Source: Nitrosomonas ureae (GTDB taxonomy: Bacteria; Pseudomonadota; Gammaproteobacteria; Burkholderiales; Nitrosomonadaceae). Taken from it: a DNA stretch of 64,000 nucleotides. The notes beneath the pieces were generated by a model. It saw nothing but the letters and a program-made list of their open reading frames with translations. It was not told the DNA's origin and made no database searches. The stretch is taken from positions 82,457-146,456 of the forward strand of contig NZ_FNUX01000006.1 in NCBI RefSeq assembly GCF_900108305.1, given 5' to 3'. The translations under genes and the position numbers were made by a program. Shown piece by piece: positions 9,465 to 18,078 of this stretch. Numbering within the stretch: position 1 is the stretch's first letter; every line of letters starts with the position of its first letter.

Positions 9465-9541
9465 ATACAGATCCAAACAGATAACGGTCTGAACTACTCC
9501 CAATTTTGCAGCCAACAACTAAAACCAGCTATCCGCGCCAT

Positions 9542-10375
9542 TCAATATTGCCTTGACCGATAGGCGTTACGCAAAGGTTTCACCAGCATCGATAAGCCAA
9601 ACACCGACACGCTGAACAGCACAATGGTTGTACCGGAAGCGACGTTGAAAATATAACTCAAATACATACCCATTACGCCGGTCACCGCGCCGATGATGGT
9701 CGAAGAAATAATCATGCTGCTAAAACGATCCGTCAGCATTCTCGCAGTCATGGCCGGGGCAATGAGCGTGGCGGCGACCATGGTGACGCCAATGACATTC
9801 AGCGACGCGATGACCGAGAATGTAAGCAACAATGAAAATAGCCATTGCACGGAATCGGTTTTGATACCAAATACACGCGCCGCTTCATTATCGAAAGTGG
9901 AAAACAGTAATGCGCGATACGTGATGAACATGGTAATCAGCGTGAAGAAAGCAACCAGCCCGATGATCATCAAATCCTGTTCTGTAATTCCAAGAATATT
10001 GCCAAATAAAGCTGCTTCGAAGTTTTGTTTAAAATTCCGCATCTTGCTGACAATCGCCACACCCAGGGCGAACATCGCTGTGGTTACTATTCCAATCGCA
10101 GCATCCAGTTTGATTTTATTGTTTTTAGTAATTTTGTTGATGATGAATGCGGCGAGTAATCCCATCGCGCACGCGCCCGCATAAAAATTCAGATTCAGGG
10201 TGATACCGATTACTGCGCCACCAATTGCCGCATGAGATAATCCGTGACCGACATAACTCATGCCGCGTAGCACGACGTAAACTCCGATCAGGCCACCGGA
10301 CGCACCTACCATCAACGCTGCAAGCAAGGCATGACGGAAAAATTCATACTCGATCGGTTCCAGCAGAAATTCCAT
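9542..10375 (-). CDS. Metal ABC transporter permease (Znu/Mnt family)
   Basis: The membrane subunit of a divalent-metal importer. The 277-residue protein is hydrophobic throughout, with about 7-8 helices and the ABC-3 signature segments (VVLRGMSYVGHGLSHAAIGG near 36-55; GVTMVAATLIAPAMTARMLT near 193-212). Its ATG shares a base with the stop codon of the ATPase gene (TGATG). It is last in the order binding protein-ATPase-permease. The family moves Zn, Mn or Fe; the NikR-like operator before the operon and the urease genes nearby argue for nickel here, which is inference. Confidence 0.9.
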   Translation of the reverse strand: MEFLLEPIEYEFFRHALLAALMVGASGGLIGVYVVLRGMSYVGHGLSHAAIGGAVIGITLNLNFYAGACAMGLLAAFIINKITKNNKIKLDAAIGIVTTAMFALGVAIVSKMRNFKQNFEAALFGNILGITEQDLMIIGLVAFFTLITMFITYRALLFSTFDNEAARVFGIKTDSVQWLFSLLLTFSVIASLNVIGVTMVAATLIAPAMTARMLTDRFSSMIISSTIIGAVTGVMGMYLSYIFNVASGTTIVLFSVSVFGLSMLVKPLRNAYRSRQY

Positions 10376-11193
10376 CAGGAATGCTCATCAATAAAATTGA
10401 GCGGCGTGCTATTAGCGATCAGGAGATGTCCTTCGGATTTTACAATGACAATATCACCACCATATGTTTTAGTCAGGATTTCGTTGGTAAATATCGTATT
10501 CGGCCGACCTTGGGCAACTATCCCCCGATTGAAACAAATAACCCACGGCAAGTGAGATGCCACCGCATTTAAATCATGCGTGGTTAATAATATGGTAATA
10601 CCCCCACTATTGATATCCCCCAATAAATGCAACACCTCGTGCTGAGTCTTGATATCAACTCCGGAAGTCGGCTCATCCAGGATCAGAAGCTTGGGATTGT
10701 TGATCAACGCGCGCGCCAGAAACGTGCGCTGTCGCTGACCCCCTGATATATCGCTGATATGGTTTTTCAGGCAATCATCAACACCTAATCGATGCGCAAG
10801 GTCCCGAATGCAAGCCCGTTCCTGCTTGCTGAGCCAAGGCCAAATACGCCCATTGGTATAAAGCCCCATGGAAATGACTTCTTCAACCGTTACCGGAAAA
10901 TTCCAGTCAACACTGCCAAGTTGCGGCACATAACCTATCGTACCTGGCCTCACTTTATTCACGGGATAGCTATAGAGCTCCACCTGTCCTGCACTCACAG
11001 CATGAATCCCCAAAATAATTTTCAGCAACGTCGACTTCCCACAAGCCGTGGGACCGACAATTCCGGCAAATTGACCTGCGGCAATTTCCAGACAAAGATC
11101 GTCGAATACTACATTTTGTTCATAACGAGCAGAAACGCCGGTCAATTTTATTGCAGGAACCAAGGGGGAATCAGAATGCAATGTTGCTGGCAT
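10375..11193 (-). CDS. Metal ABC transporter ATP-binding protein
   Basis: Energises the metal importer. The 272-residue ATPase has Walker A GPTACGKST (about 47-55), the signature ISGGQRQR, Walker B LLILDEPTSG and a switch histidine in LLTTHDLN. The Walker A carries Ala-Cys before GKST, a slightly unusual filler. The in-frame codon at 11196 is TTG; the ATG at 11193 is preferred. The start lies 23 bases inside the end of the binding-protein gene, and its stop overlaps the permease start, so the three genes are tightly coupled. Confidence 0.92.
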   Translation of the reverse strand: MPATLHSDSPLVPAIKLTGVSARYEQNVVFDDLCLEIAAGQFAGIVGPTACGKSTLLKIILGIHAVSAGQVELYSYPVNKVRPGTIGYVPQLGSVDWNFPVTVEEVISMGLYTNGRIWPWLSKQERACIRDLAHRLGVDDCLKNHISDISGGQRQRTFLARALINNPKLLILDEPTSGVDIKTQHEVLHLLGDINSGGITILLTTHDLNAVASHLPWVICFNRGIVAQGRPNTIFTNEILTKTYGGDIVIVKSEGHLLIANSTPLNFIDEHS

Positions 11194-12139
11194 CAATGTT
11201 GGCCATACAGGTTGAATTACCGCCTAAGGCTTCGGTCATGGTAATCATGTTACCGGCCATCATACCGATGAAAGAGTTATTAGGCGCCGCCGGGAACTTA
11301 TCATCCGAGAGTTGATCGATAAATTTGGCTTTTGCTTCCCAGGCAATTTGTTTCATCACTTTACTGGGAAAAACTTCCGAACCAAATATGGCTGGCACAC
11401 CAGTTTCTCTAATTTGTTTAATAATGCTGATAACTTCTTGAGGGCCGGGCTCGGAGAAATCGGAGGGTTGAATTGCTGCGATTACTGTCATGCCATAACG
11501 TGGCGCAAAATAAGCAAAAGAGTCATGATAGGTTACCAGCTTACGGTTATTTTGAGGAATCGTCTCAATACAATTGAAAATTGCCTGATCCAGCTTCTTT
11601 AGTTTGGTCAAATAAGTTGCAGTATTTTCCTGATAACTCGCTTTATTGGCAGGATCGAGCATTATCAGGCTGTCTTTTATTATTTCTGCATAACGCATTA
11701 CCAATTCAATATTTAACCATAAATGGGGATTAGGGTGTCCATGTTCGCGGGGAAAACTAAAATCATACTGCCAGTCCGCTTCTTTTAGCGTAAGGTTTCC
11801 CAATTGCAGAATCGAAGTTTCAGACCTTTTTACCTTTCTCGCCAATTTTAATGTGGGCAATTCCAGATCAAGGCCATTCACGATAATCATGTCGGCTGCC
11901 CGTAATATTTTTATGTCCGAAGGAATAGGCTCAAACGTATGGGAATCGGTACCATCAGGAACGATTCCGGTTACTTTGATGTGTTTTCCACCAATATTTT
12001 GCACGATGTTCGTGATCGGTGAGACGGTGGTAACAATTTCCGGTATTTCATGAGTCTTGGCTGCGAATACCAAACTTTGCAAGCAAAGTAGTAGCAAACA
12101 TAAAAAAATCCCTGTAATTCTATACGTTATAAATTTCAT
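11171..12139 (-). CDS. Metal ABC transporter substrate-binding protein (ZnuA-like), likely nickel
   Basis: Periplasmic metal-binding protein of the cluster-9 family, 322 residues with a signal peptide (cleavage near FAAKT). The metal-site residues of the family are seen: a histidine in DSHTFEP, one in HPNPHLWLN, one in YHDSFAYFAPRYG, and an acidic residue in the QLSDDKFP stretch near the C-terminus. A short HGHPNPH run recalls, but is much smaller than, the His-rich loop of ZnuA. The codon at 12145 is TTG with AGGGA close by; the ATG at 12139 has AGGGA 11 bases away, so the start is uncertain by two residues. Predicted NikR control from the operator at 12173-12199. Confidence 0.88.
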   Translation of the reverse strand: MKFITYRITGIFLCLLLLCLQSLVFAAKTHEIPEIVTTVSPITNIVQNIGGKHIKVTGIVPDGTDSHTFEPIPSDIKILRAADMIIVNGLDLELPTLKLARKVKRSETSILQLGNLTLKEADWQYDFSFPREHGHPNPHLWLNIELVMRYAEIIKDSLIMLDPANKASYQENTATYLTKLKKLDQAIFNCIETIPQNNRKLVTYHDSFAYFAPRYGMTVIAAIQPSDFSEPGPQEVISIIKQIRETGVPAIFGSEVFPSKVMKQIAWEAKAKFIDQLSDDKFPAAPNNSFIGMMAGNMITMTEALGGNSTCMANIDASNIAF

Positions 12140-12172
12140 AACCAAGCTTCCCTTAAATAATATTCTTCTGTT

Positions 12173-12199
12173 GTATGAAAAAAAAACAATTTATCATAC
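12173..12199. promoter_or_regulatory. NikR-type operator in a divergent promoter
   Basis: GTATGA at 12173-12178 and TCATAC at 12194-12199 form an inverted repeat with a 15-base AT-rich spacer. These half-sites are exactly those of the E. coli NikR operator, which has a 16-base spacer. The site lies 34 bases before the metal-binding-protein ATG and 69 bases before the receptor ATG, so one operator could govern both transcripts. A nikR gene sits immediately beyond the receptor. Confidence 0.72.
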
Positions 12200-12267
12200 A
12201 TTTTGAATTATTATGAGTCGCCATAAGGAATTCAAATAATAAAACATGTAATTTTACGGGAAAAAAC

Positions 12268-14346
12268 ATGCAAAAAATAACTGCTCTGTCGTCCGCATTA
12301 CGGCGGTTTATCCAAGGGAGCAGTATTCTATCATTGAGTTGGGTATCCTTATGGGTCGACGCCGCAGGCATTCCAACCCTTAACGAAATGCTCGTTCGTG
12401 CCAACGCGCGGGAATTGATCGGATCGGCCAATTCCGCCAATGAAGGCACTGTCCTTAAACATCAGCTTGATCTGCGCACGGTTTATCGTCCGGGAGAATT
12501 ACTCGAAACAGTACCGGGTTTAATTGTTACGCAACATAGTGGTGAGGGGAAGGCCAATCAATATTTTTTGCGCGGCTTTAATCTCGATCACGGCACAGAC
12601 TTACGAATTACCGTCGATGGCATGTTAGTCAATCAGCGTTCACATGGTCACGGCCAAGGTTGGGCAGACACCAACTTCATCATTCCGGAATTGATAGGCA
12701 ACTTGCAATACATGAAAGGACCGTATTACGCTCATCAGGGAGATTTCTCCTCTGCCGGGGCTGTCAGTATGGGCTACGTCGACAAGCTACCCAAGGGTAT
12801 CGCTAGCTATGGTTTAGGACAGCAAGGATTTATGCGGGGGCTGGTAACTAAATCGCATGAAGTCGGACGTGGTAATGTTTTGTATGCGGTCGAACTGCTC
12901 ACTAAAGACGGCCCATGGGTTAAGCATGAAGATTTCAAGAAATTTAATGCGGTATTGCGTTATAGCCAAGATACCGGATCAACCAAATTCAATGTTACCG
13001 CGATGGGCTATGGCGGAAACTGGAATTCTACCGATCAGATTCCGGCAAGAGGGGTAGCCAGTGGCTTCGTTCCACGATTGGGTGCCATAGATCCCAGTAG
13101 TGGCGGGGAATCGCATCGATTTAGTCTCTCGACTGCATTGCAACATTCAAGCCGCTATGGCATCACCCAATTCAACTTGTATACGCTTCACAGTAACTTG
13201 GCATTATTTTCAAATTTCACCTATTTTCTTGATGATCCCGTGAACGGAGATCAATTTTCTCAGATTGATAAACGTTTTCAGTCGGCAATGAATGTAGATC
13301 ATCTTTGGGTTAGCAGGATTAAAGGGATCGAGATCGAAAATACGGTAGGTGTCCAGTTTCAAAACGACGTAATCGATAATGGACTGTTGAGCACAAAAGA
13401 GCGCCAAACTTTGTCGACTACCCGCAAGGACCATATCAATCAAAACAGCGTAGGTATTTTTTATCAGAATAGCATTCAGTGGCTGGAAAAATTTCGTAGC
13501 GTGGCTGGTGTCCGTTCAGATTATTATTGGTTTGATGTCAACAGCAATCTCAATGTAAACTCGGGTAACCGCTACGATAGTATGACAAATCCCAAATTGG
13601 GTCTGATTTTTGGCCCTTGGGTAAAAACGGAATTGTATTTTAATTATGGCAGTGGATTTCATAGCAATGATGCGCGCGGGACAACTTCTATCGTTGATCC
13701 AAAATCAGGGGATCCGATTAACAGAGTCAATCCCCTGGTCCGCTCGACCGGCTATGAAGTCGGGGTCCGTACCGCCATAATTCCAGGGCTACAGGCTTCC
13801 TTTGCCGCATTCCGACTGGATCTTGACTCAGAATTGTTATTTGTGGGCGATGCCGGAACAACTGAGGCCAGCCGTCCAAGTAAGCGGGAAGGGTTTGAGG
13901 TTTCACTGTTTTATATGCCCAAGGATTGGTTGACGGTCGATATTGATTATGCCTTGGCACGCGCGCGTTTTAATGATAACGATCCCAGCGGCAATTACAT
14001 ACCTGGCGCAATTAGAGGAGTAGGCAAGATGGCGGTTTCCGTCGACAACATTGGTCAGTTTTTTGGTAGCATGCAGATGCGCTATTTTGGCAAGCGCTCA
14101 TTGATCGAAGATAACAGCGTACAATCCAATCATACCGTAACGCTGAATGGTCAAATCGGGTATAAAATCGGCAGCAATGTGCGCGTGATTCTGCAAGGAT
14201 TCAATTTACTTAACACGCATGCTCATGCGATTGATTACTACTATGCTTCCAGGCTTCCAGGAGAACCTGCAGCTGGCGTCAATGACGTGCATTTTCACCC
14301 GATTGAGAGCCGTTCACTGCGGGTTAATCTGGTAGCCAACTTTTAA
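12268..14346 (+). CDS. TonB-dependent outer membrane receptor, predicted nickel uptake
   Basis: A 692-residue TonB-dependent receptor: an N-terminal export sequence, a plug domain (about 50-170: RPGELLETVPGLIVTQHSG, then QYFLRGFNLDHGTD and VDGMLVNQRSHGHGQGW), then a beta-barrel ending in the aromatic residue of LVANF. A candidate TonB box is EMLVRA near residue 40. The barrel end and plug motifs match the receptor subfamily with a conserved SHGHGQG histidine patch. Context (NikR-like operator upstream, nikR 100 bases downstream, urease cluster nearby) suggests a nickel or nickel-chelate substrate. Zinc or another metal chelate remains possible. Confidence 0.88.
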   Translation: MQKITALSSALRRFIQGSSILSLSWVSLWVDAAGIPTLNEMLVRANARELIGSANSANEGTVLKHQLDLRTVYRPGELLETVPGLIVTQHSGEGKANQYFLRGFNLDHGTDLRITVDGMLVNQRSHGHGQGWADTNFIIPELIGNLQYMKGPYYAHQGDFSSAGAVSMGYVDKLPKGIASYGLGQQGFMRGLVTKSHEVGRGNVLYAVELLTKDGPWVKHEDFKKFNAVLRYSQDTGSTKFNVTAMGYGGNWNSTDQIPARGVASGFVPRLGAIDPSSGGESHRFSLSTALQHSSRYGITQFNLYTLHSNLALFSNFTYFLDDPVNGDQFSQIDKRFQSAMNVDHLWVSRIKGIEIENTVGVQFQNDVIDNGLLSTKERQTLSTTRKDHINQNSVGIFYQNSIQWLEKFRSVAGVRSDYYWFDVNSNLNVNSGNRYDSMTNPKLGLIFGPWVKTELYFNYGSGFHSNDARGTTSIVDPKSGDPINRVNPLVRSTGYEVGVRTAIIPGLQASFAAFRLDLDSELLFVGDAGTTEASRPSKREGFEVSLFYMPKDWLTVDIDYALARARFNDNDPSGNYIPGAIRGVGKMAVSVDNIGQFFGSMQMRYFGKRSLIEDNSVQSNHTVTLNGQIGYKIGSNVRVILQGFNLLNTHAHAIDYYYASRLPGEPAAGVNDVHFHPIESRSLRVNLVANF

Positions 14347-14447
14347 TTGACAAAATAAATTAAAAATCACTTAAATTGTTTGTTGATGTACGATTTTGCG
14401 TTTTTTCAGATAACCGAATTCTAGTCATAATTCCTGAGGAGTGTTTT

Positions 14448-14909
14448 ATGGAGCGCTTTACTATTTCAATGGATGATCAGCTTTTTAAACAATTCGATAA
14501 ACTTGCTCAGGCACGTGGTTATGACAATCGTTCAGAAGCGATTCGTGATCTTATCAGAGAATATCTGGAAACCGCGCGCCTGCAAAAAAGCAACCAGGGT
14601 TATTGTATTGCCACGCTGAGTTATATCTACAATCATCACGAAAGGGATCTGGCCAGCCAAGTAACTTCGGCACATCACAGCCACCACGATTTGACCTTAT
14701 CGAGTATGCATGTCCATATGGATCACGATAACTGCCTCGAAGTTGTTATCCTTCGCGGTACGATTCAGGATGTCCGGGCTTTTGCCAATCAAATAATTGC
14801 TACCAACGGTGTGCGGCATGGCAAATTGCACATCGTACCGATTGAATTTGCCCAGGAACATCACTCCCATTCGACTGCTGCGCATACGCATAGCAGCCCA
14901 TTGACTTAA
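14448..14909 (+). CDS. nikR: Nickel-responsive regulator NikR
   Basis: A 153-residue ribbon-helix-helix repressor. The N-terminal 45 residues are the DNA-binding domain (FTISMDDQLFKQFD, YDNRSEAIRDLIREYLE). The C-terminal ACT-like domain keeps the high-affinity nickel ligands aligned with E. coli H76, H87, H89 and C95: here H77, H88, H90 and C96. The start at 14448 has GGAG 7 bases upstream and matches the family N-terminus; the ATG at 14376 would add 24 foreign residues. After the usual end it carries a histidine-rich tail (H138, H139, H141, H146, H148) that E. coli NikR lacks. Probable targets are the ABC operon and the TonB receptor through the operator at 12173. Confidence 0.95.
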   Translation: MERFTISMDDQLFKQFDKLAQARGYDNRSEAIRDLIREYLETARLQKSNQGYCIATLSYIYNHHERDLASQVTSAHHSHHDLTLSSMHVHMDHDNCLEVVILRGTIQDVRAFANQIIATNGVRHGKLHIVPIEFAQEHHSHSTAAHTHSSPLT

Positions 14910-14984
14910 CTTTCTAACAATAACCTTCTGAAAATAAAGAATCCAGTTTTAGTAACGAGGTTTAGCTTCAGAATTTTGTCATAT

Positions 14985-15968
14985 TCAGTGTGAATTTCCC
15001 CAATATTTGGATTTTCCGGCAGCAAATAGAAACATCCACATGACCAGAACAAAAGGAAATGTCAGTGTCGGCAGACCAATCGGCGCAAGGAAATTAGCCA
15101 AACCGGCCTGGCAAATAACAGTTAGAACTCCCGCCAGTAGCGCCAGAATCGCAGTGCCTGTAGTAGGCTTGAGGAAAACCCAGCCAACCGCCATCATTGC
15201 CAGCACCGGATTGAATGCATAAAGCCCCATTTCAATCAGCGTCTTATCCGCACCCAGGCAAATCGGTAAGGCGACGCCAACAATTGCACCAGCCAGCGCC
15301 ATGGATGCACCGCGCAATGACGTAATTGCAATACCGATAAGAAACAGGATACCTACAATAACGCTATCGGCAAACATCACTTCGGCGACGCCTTTGGTTA
15401 CGGCTGTATACCAGGCCTCGGCCGCATCTTGCGTAAGAGTCGCAAACTCCGCTGCAACCACTGAGGCCGCCGCAATGTCAGCGGGAATGCCTGGTTCCGG
15501 CAATACAGGGCCACGCGCAAATCCGTCAAAAGAATAGACGGCCACCATAAACATCCAGCATGTTAGAACAAAGGGGGATGTCGATGCGGGAATGTTATAA
15601 GGCTGCAAGATCCGCATCAAAGCAGCGAGCACAATGGTCGATAAAATCGATGCAAGCACAACAAGCACCCAGAGTTGTGGCGTATTTTCCAGGAACAAAA
15701 ATAGACAAGGACCTACCAGAGTTCCATTAAAACCGTATAACCCTGCATCAATATCATCATCAGAGAAGCCTAATAAATATGCAGCAACCGTACTGCTGAT
15801 GACGCCCACAGTCGCGGCAAGTCCAGCAGTGATCCCGCCAACATATAAGGCAATTAGAAAAATAAGACCGGTAACCGCATTGCAACAGAAAAACACTTGC
15901 CCTACGCCTCTGAAGATAACACGCAAAGGCTTGGGTATTGTCCTGTCAATTGATAAAGACCATTCCAT
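14985..15968 (-). CDS. Urea channel (UT family)
   Basis: Inner-membrane urea transporter of 327 residues with about ten helices arranged as two homologous halves, as in the UT family. Diagnostic segments are LYGFNGTLVGPCLFLF in the first half and LYAFNPVLAMMAVGW in the second, the paired urea-selectivity regions. AGGAG lies 9 bases before the ATG. It follows ureG on the same strand after 112 bases and probably belongs to the urease transcription unit, or to a linked one, supplying urea to the cytoplasmic enzyme. Confidence 0.93.
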   Translation of the reverse strand: MEWSLSIDRTIPKPLRVIFRGVGQVFFCCNAVTGLIFLIALYVGGITAGLAATVGVISSTVAAYLLGFSDDDIDAGLYGFNGTLVGPCLFLFLENTPQLWVLVVLASILSTIVLAALMRILQPYNIPASTSPFVLTCWMFMVAVYSFDGFARGPVLPEPGIPADIAAASVVAAEFATLTQDAAEAWYTAVTKGVAEVMFADSVIVGILFLIGIAITSLRGASMALAGAIVGVALPICLGADKTLIEMGLYAFNPVLAMMAVGWVFLKPTTGTAILALLAGVLTVICQAGLANFLAPIGLPTLTFPFVLVMWMFLFAAGKSKYWGNSH

Positions 15969-16080
15969 GATGATTAGCTCCTAAAGTTTATATAAAAAAG
16001 AAACTACGGTAACTAAATAAAACAATAATTTACTGAATCATTCAGGCCAGGATTAACAGTAAGCTTGTGAAGGACATTTA

Positions 16081-16716
16081 TCAACCTGCTCGCTGTTTCA
16101 CTTCTTCCAGCAATCCTTGCTTAATAATAAAATCAATTATTTGATCAACACCTTCGCCAGTTTGCAGGTTAGTAAACACAAATGGCCGATCGCCTCGCAT
16201 TTTTTTTGCATCTCGCGCCATCACATCCAAATTTGCTCCGACATAAGGCGCCAGATCAATTTTATTAATGACCAGCAACGCTGAACGTGTGATGCCAGGG
16301 CCACCTTTACGCGGTATTTTCTCGCCAGCTGCAACATCAATCACATAAATGGTTAGATCGGAAAGTTCCGGACTGAAGGTGGAAGCTAGATTATCGCCGC
16401 CGGATTCAACCAGGATAAGATCGAGATTGGGAAAATCGGCCGTCATGCGCGCAATGGCCTCAAGATTGATGGATGCATCTTCTCGAATGGCGGTATGTGG
16501 ACATCCCCCTGTTTCCACACCCATCAAACGCTCCGGAGGCAGAGCATTGGCGCGTAATAAAATCTCCATATCTTCCTTGGTATAGATATCGTTCGTAATG
16601 ACAGCCATTTCATAACGATCACGCATTTTCTTGCTTAAGGCCTCACATAAAGCCGTTTTTCCTGACCCTACCGGACCCCCGATACCCACTCGAAGAGGAT
16701 TTGATTGTTTATTCAC
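16081..16716 (-). CDS. ureG: Urease accessory GTPase UreG
   Basis: SIMIBI-class GTPase that drives nickel insertion into urease together with UreD, UreF and UreE. The 211-residue protein has P-loop GPVGSGKT (14-21), the nickel-binding Cys-Pro-His in GGCPHTAI, the ESGGDNL switch and the guanine-specificity NKID. The start is GTG with GAGG 8 bases upstream. It is 17 bases after ureF. Confidence 0.97.
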   Translation of the reverse strand: MNKQSNPLRVGIGGPVGSGKTALCEALSKKMRDRYEMAVITNDIYTKEDMEILLRANALPPERLMGVETGGCPHTAIREDASINLEAIARMTADFPNLDLILVESGGDNLASTFSPELSDLTIYVIDVAAGEKIPRKGGPGITRSALLVINKIDLAPYVGANLDVMARDAKKMRGDRPFVFTNLQTGEGVDQIIDFIIKQGLLEEVKQRAG

Positions 16717-16733
16717 GTGTAATACCTCAAAAA

Positions 16734-17411
16734 TTATGACCGATAAACCCTACTATATTGTGTTTCGTGTTGCATCGACAACAATGACAATCCCGGCGCC
16801 CAGTTCGACAGTTCGTCATCGTTGAGTTGCTGCGCACGTACCGATACTTCTTCAATTACTGCATGTAATGATAATAAAAGACTCTGCCCGGAAACCTGCC
16901 CAAGCGGCACTGATTTAACACAAACTAACACTTGGTTTTCGACCAAAGAAAACAGCATTCCAAGCAGTGCCGCTTCACGGGGCACTCCAAGTGCTTCTGC
17001 AGCACATGCAAATGCGGTAGGTAAAGGCATTTCGGATTGATTGGCTAAAATTGCATTCAAAGAATCGTCCGCAATTTTCAGATCCGTGACCAATTTTCCC
17101 AGGGAATACCCCATCTGTATAGTTTCCGCGCGAAACTCCACGGTATCTCGTGCTGCAACAAAACATTCAGTCCAGTAATTAATAGTCGCCAAATCACGCT
17201 CGGCAAATGCTTTAAGTAAGCGCCATAGGATAGGTGCTTCGAAATCCGCGATGATATTCAAAGCCTCCGAAATCCACACACGCGCAGAACTCTCATCATG
17301 CACATCACCCTTCTCAATGGCGGATTCCAGGCCTTGCGAATACGTATAGGCACCAATTGGCAGCGATGGACTTGCGAGTTGCAGTAAGCGCAGCAATAAA
17401 GTGGATTGCAC
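16734..17411 (-). CDS. ureF: Urease accessory protein UreF
   Basis: Helical accessory protein (225 residues) that bridges UreD and UreG in the nickel-loading complex. The N-terminal [21 protein letters not shown] is the hallmark segment, and SVPLGQ lies in the C-terminal third. The start codon is GTG; AGGAG lies 9 bases before it, inside the end of ureE, from which it is separated by 12 bases. Confidence 0.96.
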   Translation of the reverse strand: MQSTLLLRLLQLASPSLPIGAYTYSQGLESAIEKGDVHDESSARVWISEALNIIADFEAPILWRLLKAFAERDLATINYWTECFVAARDTVEFRAETIQMGYSLGKLVTDLKIADDSLNAILANQSEMPLPTAFACAAEALGVPREAALLGMLFSLVENQVLVCVKSVPLGQVSGQSLLLSLHAVIEEVSVRAQQLNDDELSNWAPGLSLLSMQHETQYSRVYRS

Positions 17412-17423
17412 AGTGAATGACTC

Positions 17424-17951
17424 CTAAGATTGCGAGTCGGAAGGTCTGTGAATCTTTTGGCGTGCTGGTATTGGTGCCAGCGGACCATGCGCATGATAAT
17501 GTCCATCATCGCCATGGTGATGATGCCCTCCTCCACCATAAGCGCCTGATTCCGGTTCAAATTGCTCATCCTCTTCTATGACAGAAGCACCCAACCCCTC
17601 CAGCATTTGTTTCAAGACAGCATCTTGATGAATGCGCAGAAAAGCTTCTCCAACTTGGGTTTGCGTATGCCGATTACCCAAATGAAAGGCACACCGTAAT
17701 AAATCATGTGGCGTCTGGCAAGTCACCCGATAAGTGGGTTCTTTAGCGGCAATAATCTGCACCACTCGCCCGTCATCGCTTCTAAGAAGGTCATTATTAC
17801 GTAATATTGTGCCTCGCCCAGTAAAAATCGCCACTTCCTCGCCTGATGCAAGTGTCGCTCTTAGCCGACTGTTTTCGCGCATTTCATAAGGCAAAACGAG
17901 TTGCGCATATACTGAGTCTGCATGATCTATTTTCTTATTCAGCGTAAGCAT
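17424..17951 (-). CDS. ureE: Urease nickel chaperone UreE
   Basis: Nickel carrier that hands metal to the UreG/UreF/UreD complex. The 175 residues comprise the UreE N-terminal domain (to about 75; RGTILRNNDLLRSDDGRVV), a C-terminal metal-binding domain (YHLGNRHTQTQV-type region, here AFHLGNRHTQTQV) and a histidine-rich tail (GGGGHHHHGDDGHYHAHG, about 145-162) that may store nickel. It is 127 bases downstream of ureC, with a hairpin in the gap. Confidence 0.96.
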   Translation of the reverse strand: MLTLNKKIDHADSVYAQLVLPYEMRENSRLRATLASGEEVAIFTGRGTILRNNDLLRSDDGRVVQIIAAKEPTYRVTCQTPHDLLRCAFHLGNRHTQTQVGEAFLRIHQDAVLKQMLEGLGASVIEEDEQFEPESGAYGGGGHHHHGDDGHYHAHGPLAPIPARQKIHRPSDSQS

Positions 17952-17980
17952 TTATGTTACCGTAAGTCATTAATTATCCT

Positions 17981-18015
17981 GCAGCTATCAGAGAAACAAA
18001 CACCGTGATAGCTGC
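17981..18015 (-). promoter_or_regulatory. Hairpin in the ureC-ureE gap
   Basis: Perfect 10-bp arms (GCAGCTATCA at 17981-17990 and its complement at 18006-18015) with a 15-base loop, in the longest gap inside the urease operon. No U tract follows on the minus strand, so it looks more like an mRNA-processing or partial-attenuation element than a full terminator. Function is inference. Confidence 0.5.
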
Positions 18016-18078
18016 TCATTGGAATGAAAACCCCTTTGTACCTGTTTACTCGTTAAAGAAGTAAAGTAAGAATTACAC

